Positions 1-5,300 of a DNA stretch of 6,053 nucleotides are shown here, piece by piece. The translations under genes were made by a program, and so were the position numbers. Position 1 is the first letter of the stretch; the number at the start of each line of letters is the position of its first letter. Source of the DNA: Campylobacteraceae bacterium (GTDB lineage: Bacteria; Campylobacterota; Campylobacteria; Campylobacterales; Sulfurovaceae); assembly GCA_026985655.1 (NCBI GenBank), contig JALSQB010000242.1:1-6053 (forward strand), in the 5' to 3' direction. A model generated the notes under the pieces. It worked only from the letters and a program-made list of their open reading frames with translations. It did not search any database and had not been told where the DNA came from.

Positions 1-107
1 ATGATTTCTGCTAGAGGTTCTAAGGCTTCTTTGAGTGCCAAAAGAGCAGGAGAGTCAAAGCCATCATCATTGGTTATTAGGATTTTTTTAGATTTTATAG
101 TATTCAT
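1..107 (-). CDS. surE: 5'/3'-nucleotidase SurE, N-terminal fragment (cut by window edge)
   Basis: The minus strand from position 107 reads 35 codons to the left edge without a stop. Residues 7-16 read KKILITNDDG and are followed by FDSPALLALKEAL. This is the diagnostic N-terminus of SurE, a metal-dependent phosphatase of nucleoside 5'- and 3'-monophosphates. D14 and D15 of the NDDG motif correspond to the Asp pair that binds the divalent metal in known SurE structures; the later metal ligands lie outside the window. The ATG at 105-107 is the only usable start, because an in-frame stop (TAA) lies a few codons upstream. It gives about six residues more than the usual short MKILLTNDDG start. No AGGAG-like ribosome site precedes it; the leader is rich in C and A. 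The gene is divergent from the repeat-protein gene at 214. The family call is firm from the motif, but only this fragment can be judged. Confidence 0.9.
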   Translation of the reverse strand, partial: MNTIKSKKILITNDDGFDSPALLALKEALEPLAEI

Positions 108-108
108 G

Positions 109-128
109 GTGTATGGTAGTGTATGTAG
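109..128. repeat. Imperfect 10-bp tandem repeat in the surE leader
   Basis: GTGTATGGTA (109-118) is followed directly by GTGTATGTAG (119-128), matching at seven leading bases. On the surE strand this becomes a C/A-rich tract immediately before the ATG, where a ribosome-binding site would be expected. Two short copies could arise by chance. No function is claimed. Confidence 0.35.
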
Positions 129-180
129 GGTTAAGTTTTAATTACTTACTACTCACTCTAAGACAATATTAGATAAGTTA

Positions 181-189
181 TGTTAATAT
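181..189 (+). promoter_or_regulatory. Candidate extended -10 promoter for the repeat-protein gene
   Basis: TGTTAATAT is a TGn extension followed by TAATAT, a close match to a sigma-70 extended -10. AAGACA at 160-165 keeps GACA of the -35 consensus with an 18-base spacer. Initiation about seven bases downstream would leave a leader of roughly 18 bases before the ATG at 214. The rest of the 108-213 intergenic region must also hold the surE promoter; a TAATAT on the minus strand at 166-171 is one weak candidate. This is inferred from consensus only. Confidence 0.4.
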
Positions 190-201
190 CAAGATATATT
201 T

Positions 202-207
202 AAGGAG
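202..207 (+). promoter_or_regulatory. Ribosome-binding site of the repeat-protein gene
   Basis: AAGGAG lies six bases before the ATG at 214, a near-perfect Shine-Dalgarno sequence that supports this start. Confidence 0.8.
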
Positions 208-213
208 AAAGAG

Positions 214-819
214 ATGAAGTCTGTTAGTTTATTATTGCTGATAACAAGTAACATTGTAATGGCAAACAATTTATTATGTCGTGATACGAAGGCGTATGTT
301 TATGAAGATAAAGCACAAAAATCAAACTATGAGAACTGTAAAAGAAATGGTATGACATGGTGGTATAACATTGAAAAAGAAGGTGTAATTAAATCTAAAG
401 TTAATTTTGTAGATGACAAAGAAGAAGGGCTTTATACCTCTTATCATGACAATGGAAAAGTTAAATTGACTGTTAAATATACGCATGGACAAAAAGATGG
501 TGTACAAAAAATATATTATGATAATGGTCAGCTTGGTGAACAAGTAAAATATGTTAATGGTCGTCGAGAGGGTTTACTCATAGAGTGGGATGAAGAGGGA
601 TTTAAAACTTCTGAAGTTTTTTATAAACATAACTATAAAGTAGGGATTAAAAAATATTTTGATCATAAAGGGAAAGTAATAAAAACCGAAGAGTACAAAA
701 TGGATAGAAATCCTGTAATGCTTAAGTTGTTAAAAGAGAAAAGAAAAGAGATTCTTGTTGATTTGTCCAAATATGGATTAATGCCTAAAACAGCTTCTAA
801 AGAAGAGAGAATGCGTTAG
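214..819 (+). CDS. Secreted MORN/YwqK-type repeat protein, function unknown
   Basis: This 201-residue protein starts with a short signal peptide: K2, a hydrophobic stretch at 4-16 and a likely signal peptidase I site after V-M-A17. C22 is not in a lipobox, because Leu precedes it, so lipidation is unlikely. Residues 51-167 hold about five consecutive units of roughly 24 residues (51-73, 74-97, 98-121, 122-145, 146-167). The inner units share an aromatic pair near the start, a central NG, EG or KG, an aromatic residue and a closing G followed by L, V or I. This is the pattern of MORN-variant repeats found in proteins databases often call YwqK-family antitoxins. Such repeats form beta-hairpin sheets. 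The last 30 residues are charged and probably helical. No toxin gene is adjacent, so the antitoxin label is not supported here. A periplasmic or surface-exposed scaffold is the most that can be inferred. It is divergent from surE and convergent with the HAD gene, so probably monocistronic. Confidence 0.85.
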   Translation: MKSVSLLLLITSNIVMANNLLCRDTKAYVYEDKAQKSNYENCKRNGMTWWYNIEKEGVIKSKVNFVDDKEEGLYTSYHDNGKVKLTVKYTHGQKDGVQKIYYDNGQLGEQVKYVNGRREGLLIEWDEEGFKTSEVFYKHNYKVGIKKYFDHKGKVIKTEEYKMDRNPVMLKLLKEKRKEILVDLSKYGLMPKTASKEERMR

Positions 820-831
820 ATTTACGCTCTC
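807..831. terminator. Weak hairpin between convergent genes, possible bidirectional terminator
   Basis: GCGT (813-816) pairs with ACGC (824-827) across a 7-base loop. GAGA (807-810) pairs with TCTC (828-831), leaving a two-base bulge. On the minus strand the stem is followed by a pyrimidine run ending TTCTTT; on the plus strand by CTTTCTCTC. Neither is a clean U-tract. The hairpin spans the stop codon of the repeat-protein gene and sits in the 20-base gap between two convergent genes, where a shared terminator is expected. The stem is short and imperfect. Confidence 0.35.
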
Positions 832-839
832 CTTTCTCT

Positions 840-1493
840 CTATCTCTTCTCAATAAGCGTGACTGCATCATAGGTATTTTTTGTTACAAAATTTGCATTT
901 TGATGTAGTTCATTATCTTCTCCATACCCACAAAGCACAGCAATACTGGTAATATTTGCTTCTTTTGCTGAGAGTATATCGGAGATGGTATCACCAATCA
1001 TATAGGAGTTTTTCTTGTCATAATTACCAATTGCATCTAAAGCTTTAACAATAGGTTCAGCATGAGGTTTTAGATTTTGGACATCTTCTGCACCTATTAA
1101 AACTTCAAAATAGTGCATCAGGTCAAAGTATTCAAGTAGTTCACGAGAGTATTGCCCTGTTTTGGTGGTGACAACACCAAGTCTTGCAAAAGTATGTGCT
1201 TTTGCTATGGCTTCTTTTACTTGGGGTAGGAGTACTGTTTTTTGAGTATGAATGGTTCTGTAATGCTCTTTATAGGCTTGCACATAGTCCATTTTGTTTT
1301 TTTCGTTTACACCCAATTTGACAAACATGATTTTAAGTGGTAAACCCACAAGGTTTTTGATGCTCTCATCTGAGGGTACATCTCCTCCACATTTTTCATA
1401 AGCTTTAGCAAAACTCTCTAAAATAGCTTCAGTTGAGTCAATGAGTGTACCATCTAGGTCAAAAAGAATAATCTTAGCGTGGAGTGGGGTCAT
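840..1493 (-). CDS. HAD-superfamily phosphatase, phosphoglycolate phosphatase type
   Basis: A cytoplasmic 217-residue hydrolase with all four HAD motifs. Motif I is FDLDGTLID at 11-19, with D12 the expected nucleophile and D14 the general acid/base. Motif II is VVTTK at 107-111. Motif III is K142 in LKPHAEP. Motif IV is GDTISD at 167-172. The helical cap between motifs I and II (about 20-90) includes the VGLP segment at 49-52, typical of the Gph/PpaX subgroup that removes phosphate from 2-phosphoglycolate or pyrophosphate. The exact substrate cannot be read from the sequence. An in-frame ATG at 1553 would add 20 residues. I chose 1493 because AAGGAAA lies about nine bases before it, homologues begin just before motif I, and the upstream extension runs through a likely promoter. 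It is convergent with the repeat-protein gene and divergent from metG, so probably transcribed alone. Confidence 0.9.
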   Translation of the reverse strand: MTPLHAKIILFDLDGTLIDSTEAILESFAKAYEKCGGDVPSDESIKNLVGLPLKIMFVKLGVNEKNKMDYVQAYKEHYRTIHTQKTVLLPQVKEAIAKAHTFARLGVVTTKTGQYSRELLEYFDLMHYFEVLIGAEDVQNLKPHAEPIVKALDAIGNYDKKNSYMIGDTISDILSAKEANITSIAVLCGYGEDNELHQNANFVTKNTYDAVTLIEKR

Positions 1494-1500
1494 CGTGTTG

Positions 1501-1507
1501 TTTCCTT
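1501..1507 (-). promoter_or_regulatory. Ribosome-binding site that fixes the HAD phosphatase start
   Basis: On the minus strand AAGGAAA ends seven bases before the ATG at 1491-1493. No comparable site precedes the ATG at 1553, which supports the shorter 217-residue protein. Confidence 0.7.
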
Positions 1508-1524
1508 TTAAAAATATATTGTGT

Positions 1525-1533
1525 ATCATAGCA
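1525..1533 (-). promoter_or_regulatory. Candidate extended -10 promoter for the HAD phosphatase gene
   Basis: The minus strand reads TGCTATGAT, a TGn extension followed by TATGAT, one base from the -10 consensus. Initiation about seven bases downstream gives a leader of around 24 bases to the ATG at 1493. No clear -35 box is seen 17 bases upstream, which is usual for this phylum. The box includes the second upstream in-frame ATG, so the longer protein starts would not be on this transcript. Confidence 0.45.
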
Positions 1534-1582
1534 ATTAAAGCTAAAAGATGCACTAATTATTATGATAGAAGAAGAATTTAGG

Positions 1583-1588
1583 TAAAAT
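1583..1588 (+). promoter_or_regulatory. Candidate -10 box for the metG transcript
   Basis: TAAAAT in the context TTTAGGTAAAATGCG resembles -10 regions common in Campylobacterota. It would give a leader of about 30 bases before metG. A second box, TATGAT at 1561-1566, is an alternative. No convincing -35 hexamer is visible for either. Confidence 0.4.
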
Positions 1589-1611
1589 GCGAGAAATAAA
1601 CTCATCTGTTT

Positions 1612-1616
1612 AAGGA
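1612..1616 (+). promoter_or_regulatory. Ribosome-binding site of metG
   Basis: AAGGA lies 11 bases before the ATG at 1628, slightly longer than ideal spacing but the only purine-rich site near this start. Confidence 0.6.
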
Positions 1617-1627
1617 AAACACTACAC

Positions 1628-3619
1628 ATGTCTTGTCACAAATCATATATTACTACCCCTATTTATTACGTTAATGATGTTGCCCATATTGGACACGCTT
1701 ATACTACTATTATTGCCGATACCTTGGCTCGATATTCACGACTTATTGGTGAAGATACTTTTTTCCTTACAGGAACCGATGAACATGGTCAAAAGATTGA
1801 AGAGGCTGCGAAGAAGCGTGGAGAAGATACACAAGCCTATGCCGATAAAATTTCAAAAACTTTTAAAGACCTTTGGGACGATTTTGACATCTCTTATGAT
1901 AAATTCATACGAACAACCGATGAAGCACATAAAATTGGCGTTCAAAAAGCGTTTACAAAAATGCACGAAAAAGGAGACATCTACAAAGATACCTATTCAG
2001 GGCATTACTGTATCTCTTGTGAGACTTTTTTCCCTGAGACACAACTTGTTGATGAAGAATTTTGTCCCGATTGTGGTAAAAGTACCTCCATTGTTGAAGA
2101 GGAGAGTTACTTCTTTAAACTCTCTGCCTATGAAGATAAACTTTTGGAATGGTATGAAAATAACCCCGATTGCATCTTACCAAAGAGTAAAAGAAATGAA
2201 GTTATTCGTTTTGTAGAGGGTGGGCTTAATGACCTCTCTATTACCAGAACCTCTTTTGATTGGGGGGTTAAACTACCAAATGATTTTAATGACCCAAAAC
2301 ACGTGATGTATGTTTGGTTAGATGCGCTTATGAATTATCTAACAGCATTGGGTTACGGAACAGATGAATCCAACATGGACAAATATCCTGCACGGGTGCA
2401 TCTAATTGGTAAAGATATTTTACGTTTTCATGCGATTTATTGGCCTGCCTTTTTAATGAGTCTTGATATGCCTTTACCAAAACACATTGGCGCACACGGT
2501 TGGTGGACACGAAATGGCGAAAAAATGTCTAAATCTAAAGGCAATGTGGTCAATCCTAAAGAGGTAGCAGATGCCTATGGTTTAGAAAATTTCCGTTATT
2601 TTATGCTTCGTGAAGTACCTTTTGGTGGCGATGGTGACTTCTCTCAAAGAGCCTTAATCGACCGAATAAACTCTGACCTTGGAAATGACCTTGGAAATTT
2701 ACTTAATCGTTTAATTGGAATGAGTGGAAAGTATTTTGAAGGGCGTGTTGAATGTGATTTGGTTTCTAAATATTATCAAGCTGAACTTGATGAGATGCAA
2801 GTCTCTTTAGATAAACTTGAACCGATGTTTTTTGAACTACAACTACACCGTTTCTTAGAAGAGCTTTGGCGACCACTAACCGTAGCTAACCGTGCCATTG
2901 ATAAGTATCAACCATGGACGATGATAAAAGAGGGGAAAACAGAAGAGACCATGGCACTTAATGGGCTTATTGCGACTATTTTAGCCAAAGTTTCGCTCAT
3001 GCTTCATGCTGTGATGCCTCAAACTACTGCAACCGTTTGTGAAGCATTAGGATTTGAGATTACGCCAGAGAATTTTGAAAACATCATTAGAAATGGTGCT
3101 ATTTTAGAGCCATTTGTTACCCAAAAGAGAGAACCACTTTTCCCCAGAATAGAAGAAGAACTTTTGGTTGATGCACGTTTAGAAGCCTTGAAAAAAGAGC
3201 AAGAAGAGGCAGAAGCCAAAAAGAAAGCTCAAAAAGAGGCTGATAAAAAAGCTAAAAAAGAGGGTAAAGAGAAAGCCCAAGCTGAAGGGGTAGCACTCAT
3301 TGGCATTGACCAATTTTTTGCGACTTCTCTTAAAGTAGGAACGGTTGTCAAAGCAGAAGAAGTACCAAAAAGTAAAAAACTTCTTTTACTACAAGTTGAT
3401 TTAGGTGAAGATGAACCACGACAAATTGTCGCAGGAATTAAAGAGTGGTATAGTGCTGAAGAGATGTTAGACACCCAAGTTTGTGTGGTTGCCAATTTAA
3501 AACCTGCAAAACTTATGGGCATGATAAGTGAAGGTATGCTTTTAGCAGCTAAAGATGAAAATGGTTTGTGTATGGTTCGTCCAGAGAAACCAAAAACTAA
3601 TGGAACACCAATAGGTTAG
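1628..3619 (+). CDS. metG: Methionyl-tRNA synthetase with C-terminal tRNA-binding domain
   Basis: A complete 663-residue class I aminoacyl-tRNA synthetase that charges tRNA-Met and initiator tRNA with methionine in the cytoplasm. The Rossmann-fold catalytic domain begins with TPIYYVND and the HIGH signature at 20-23. The inserted zinc knuckle has two CxxC pairs, C128/C131 and C146/C149. The second signature, KMSKS, is at 299-303. The helical anticodon-binding domain spans about 345-510. A Lys/Glu/Ala-rich linker at about 515-552 leads to a Trbp111/EMAP-II-like OB-fold domain at 558-650 (IDQFFATSLKVGTVVKAE, then the QIVAGI and GMISEGMLLAA segments). This domain dimerises and adds non-specific tRNA affinity in bacterial MetRS. 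All catalytic signatures are intact and the length is normal for the long bacterial form. The start gives a normal N-terminus eight residues before the first beta strand. The downstream gene is coupled: its ribosome-binding site overlaps this stop codon. Confidence 0.98.
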   Translation: MSCHKSYITTPIYYVNDVAHIGHAYTTIIADTLARYSRLIGEDTFFLTGTDEHGQKIEEAAKKRGEDTQAYADKISKTFKDLWDDFDISYDKFIRTTDEAHKIGVQKAFTKMHEKGDIYKDTYSGHYCISCETFFPETQLVDEEFCPDCGKSTSIVEEESYFFKLSAYEDKLLEWYENNPDCILPKSKRNEVIRFVEGGLNDLSITRTSFDWGVKLPNDFNDPKHVMYVWLDALMNYLTALGYGTDESNMDKYPARVHLIGKDILRFHAIYWPAFLMSLDMPLPKHIGAHGWWTRNGEKMSKSKGNVVNPKEVADAYGLENFRYFMLREVPFGGDGDFSQRALIDRINSDLGNDLGNLLNRLIGMSGKYFEGRVECDLVSKYYQAELDEMQVSLDKLEPMFFELQLHRFLEELWRPLTVANRAIDKYQPWTMIKEGKTEETMALNGLIATILAKVSLMLHAVMPQTTATVCEALGFEITPENFENIIRNGAILEPFVTQKREPLFPRIEEELLVDARLEALKKEQEEAEAKKKAQKEADKKAKKEGKEKAQAEGVALIGIDQFFATSLKVGTVVKAEEVPKSKKLLLLQVDLGEDEPRQIVAGIKEWYSAEEMLDTQVCVVANLKPAKLMGMISEGMLLAAKDENGLCMVRPEKPKTNGTPIG

Positions 3620-3621
3620 GG
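3618..3621 (+). promoter_or_regulatory. Ribosome-binding site overlapping the metG stop codon
   Basis: AGGG begins inside the metG TAG stop (3617-3619) and lies 10 bases before the ATG at 3632. It is only one base before an in-frame TTG at 3623, too close to serve that codon. This sets the start of the next gene at 3632 and implies translational coupling with metG. Confidence 0.6.
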
Positions 3622-3631
3622 CTTGACAAAA

Positions 3632-4615
3632 ATGAAAATAGAAGATTTATTAAATTTAACAGGGGGAGAGATAATCTCTGAACCCACCGTAACAGCCATT
3701 AATTCTGTGAGCGTTTACCCCTCAAAGATTGAGCAGGGTGATTTGTTTATCTCCAATGATGCAGAGGAGATAACCAAAGCCATTGAAAATGGGGCGTATG
3801 CGATTGTCTTTTCTGACAGTTCTATTAAGATTACTGATGCAGAAGTAGCTTGGATTCAAGTCAAAGAGATTGAAAATGCATCTTTTAAACTCATAAGATA
3901 TGTGTTGATTTCAAGAGAGGCGAGTTTTTATCTGTTTAGTGAACATGAACTCTCTTTTATGCGAATGATTGTCACTAAAAAGTCTAACATTGAAGTACTC
4001 CCTAATGATTGGCGTAAAATGTTTGAAAAGATTTTAAACTCTGATGCGAAGATGTTTATAGGAACAGATGAGAAGCTTATGAAGACCATCAAGCCCGATG
4101 TAAGCATTTTAAACAAAGAGGCAAGTTGTGAGATTATCACCGATACGCTCTTTAAGACGACTTTTAAAATCAACAGCTACATCTATCAAGAGAAAGACAT
4201 TGTTCCTTTTCATGTGGACATCTTACAGCGTGTGGTTGAGTTTTGTGACTTGCACCACTTGCCGTATGATTTAGATCGAGTTAAATATACCAAGCACTTT
4301 GTACCTGTCTTCATAGATGGTTTTTTAAATGTTATGGTACCTAGCAAGAGTGATAAAGTGGCAATTTTTACAGACAACTTACAAGACATCTACAAAGCAC
4401 GTGAGTATGTACGTTACAATGGTGCATGGGTCAAAACCATTGTATTAACTCCTCCAAAAACCAAAGTAGATGGTGTTGATAGACCAAACTGGTACTTAGA
4501 CATTGATGAAGCCCGAGATATTTTGAAAAATGCCTATTTTAACTATGCCTTTGTCTATGCCTTAGACAGAAGCATGTTACCTAAGATTAAAGAAGAGTAT
4601 TCGTTGTTTGATTAG
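3632..4615 (+). CDS. Mur-ligase-like protein without an ATP-binding motif, function unknown
   Basis: This 327-residue, apparently cytoplasmic protein has no signal peptide or membrane segment. Residues 1-90 follow the N-terminal domain of MurE/MurF ligases: an early LLNLTGG, then SVSVYPSKIEQGDLFIS at 25-41 in place of the family's DSR-K-PGDLF segment, then KAIENGAYAIVFSD at 49-62, and IQVKEI at 75-80 in place of the usual V-V-D segment. That domain binds the UDP-sugar moiety in true ligases. The Asp and Arg of the DSR motif are missing here. The glycine-rich TGTNGKT-type P-loop and the large ATPase domain are not recognisable. The middle (about 100-190) is short. VFIDGFLNVMVPSKSD at 226-241 weakly recalls the IDD-YN-P-S segment at the start of the Mur C-terminal domain. 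It is therefore either a degenerate Mur relative or a protein that only borrowed the N-terminal fold. It follows metG by 12 bases and ends the operon. I recall conserved unknown genes next to metG in other Campylobacterota but cannot verify it here. An in-frame TTG at 3623 is the less likely start. Confidence 0.8.
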   Translation: MKIEDLLNLTGGEIISEPTVTAINSVSVYPSKIEQGDLFISNDAEEITKAIENGAYAIVFSDSSIKITDAEVAWIQVKEIENASFKLIRYVLISREASFYLFSEHELSFMRMIVTKKSNIEVLPNDWRKMFEKILNSDAKMFIGTDEKLMKTIKPDVSILNKEASCEIITDTLFKTTFKINSYIYQEKDIVPFHVDILQRVVEFCDLHHLPYDLDRVKYTKHFVPVFIDGFLNVMVPSKSDKVAIFTDNLQDIYKAREYVRYNGAWVKTIVLTPPKTKVDGVDRPNWYLDIDEARDILKNAYFNYAFVYALDRSMLPKIKEEYSLFD

Positions 4616-4620
4616 TTTTT

Positions 4621-4645
4621 GTAGGGTGAACCCCTACTTCTTTTT
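4621..4645 (+). terminator. Intrinsic terminator of the metG operon
   Basis: GTAGGG (4621-4626) pairs perfectly with CCCTAC (4632-4637) across a 5-base loop TGAAC, followed by TTCTTTTT. The stem starts six bases after the stop codon at 4613-4615. The minus-strand transcript of this hairpin is followed by AAAAAC, not a U-tract, so it should work mainly on the plus strand. Its 3' arm contains the stop codon of the convergent rhodanese gene. Confidence 0.85.
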
Positions 4646-5272
4646 AATCTCTTTATGGACAATAGTCGTTAAACCAAGTAGTTTCCAACCTTGAAATCCT
4701 GAACGATAGTAACGCAATTTACTTTTTGGATAATGATACTTTAAAATACCTGTCATAAAGTGATGTGTTTGTCCACACCATACGCCATTACAATAAACTG
4801 CAAGGGTTTTGGCTTTTGAAAAATTCCATGTACCATCTTTATCAATGGTCATACCCAAGAGTTTAAATATTTGTTCAGCTTTACTTTTTGTTGCATGTAG
4901 CATGATAGGAAATGGAAGATTAATCGCAGAGGGAATGCTCTCCAATTCATACCAACTTTTTAGTCTAGCATCAATAATAACACCTGTTCCATCTTTAACT
5001 TCATGTTGCATAAAATTCAAAAGTTCAAGCTCTTCAATATTTTTAATTTCGGGGTCAATTTTAGTGGGTTGAACACAAAAAGGAGGACATGGTCGTGATG
5101 TTTTGGTGTAGTCATCTGTTAAACGATTGTTTACATCTTGTATTCGTTCAATTTTAACTTTCTTTCCTGAGTCTGTGGTATAGACATAAGGAATATCTTT
5201 TGTAATTTTTACTGTTACATTTTCTGCTCCAAGAAGTGAAGCAAAAAAAGGTAAGAGAAGTAGTTTTTTCAT
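4634..5272 (-). CDS. Periplasmic rhodanese-like protein
   Basis: A 212-residue protein with a signal peptide (K2 K3, hydrophobic core 4-14, probable cleavage after LLGA at 13-16), so it acts in the periplasm. A single rhodanese domain covers about 80-205. It has VIIDARLKSWYE at 98-109, IPSAINLP at 113-120, the active-site segment VYCNGVWCGQTHHF at 159-172 and the closing YYRSGFQGWKLLGL at 188-201. C161 is the predicted persulfide-forming nucleophile. The loop ends in C166, where characterised rhodaneses often have Arg, Thr or Ser. A second cysteine pair, C62 and C66 in RPCPPFCVQP, lies in the region before the domain. Rhodaneses move sulfane sulfur, but the donor and acceptor here are unknown; a thiol-disulfide role is also possible. 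On the minus strand AAAGG lies eight bases before the ATG at 5272, supporting the start. The gene follows the LysM gene by 28 bases and probably shares its mRNA. No U-tract terminator is visible after its stop on this strand. Confidence 0.88.
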   Translation of the reverse strand: MKKLLLLPFFASLLGAENVTVKITKDIPYVYTTDSGKKVKIERIQDVNNRLTDDYTKTSRPCPPFCVQPTKIDPEIKNIEELELLNFMQHEVKDGTGVIIDARLKSWYELESIPSAINLPFPIMLHATKSKAEQIFKLLGMTIDKDGTWNFSKAKTLAVYCNGVWCGQTHHFMTGILKYHYPKSKLRYYRSGFQGWKLLGLTTIVHKEIKKK

Positions 5273-5280
5273 TAATATAA

Positions 5281-5285
5281 CCTTT
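5281..5285 (-). promoter_or_regulatory. Ribosome-binding site of the rhodanese gene
   Basis: On the minus strand AAAGG lies eight bases before the ATG at 5270-5272, within the 28-base spacer after the LysM gene. No separate promoter is evident in that spacer, which is consistent with cotranscription. Confidence 0.6.
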
Positions 5286-5300
5286 GTTTTTAGTTTTTAT

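Noticed and set aside
214..819. Reading the repeat protein as the antitoxin of a toxin-antitoxin pair
   Set aside because: No toxin gene is adjacent, the protein appears to be secreted, and the antitoxin label of this repeat family is not evidence of function here.
1494..1553. A 20-residue N-terminal extension of the HAD phosphatase starting at 1553
   Set aside because: It has no ribosome site, runs through a good extended -10 box, and would put unusual hydrophobic residues before a standard HAD start. The ATG at 1493 has AAGGAAA at a proper distance.
1674..2216. A 180-residue open frame overlapping metG on the same strand
   Set aside because: It lies wholly inside the metG coding frame, which has every catalytic motif, and its translation has no recognisable domain.
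3019..3522. Two minus-strand open frames opposite the end of metG
   Set aside because: They are Ser-rich translations opposite the Lys/Glu/Ala-rich linker and tRNA-binding domain, a typical codon-shadow effect, without start signals.
3623..3631. TTG start giving a 330-residue form of the gene after metG
   Set aside because: The only ribosome-site candidate lies one base before it, while the ATG at 3632 is 10 bases from the same site.
4809..5072. An 87-residue plus-strand open frame opposite the rhodanese gene
   Set aside because: It is antisense to a gene with clear rhodanese motifs and has no supporting ribosome site or domain.
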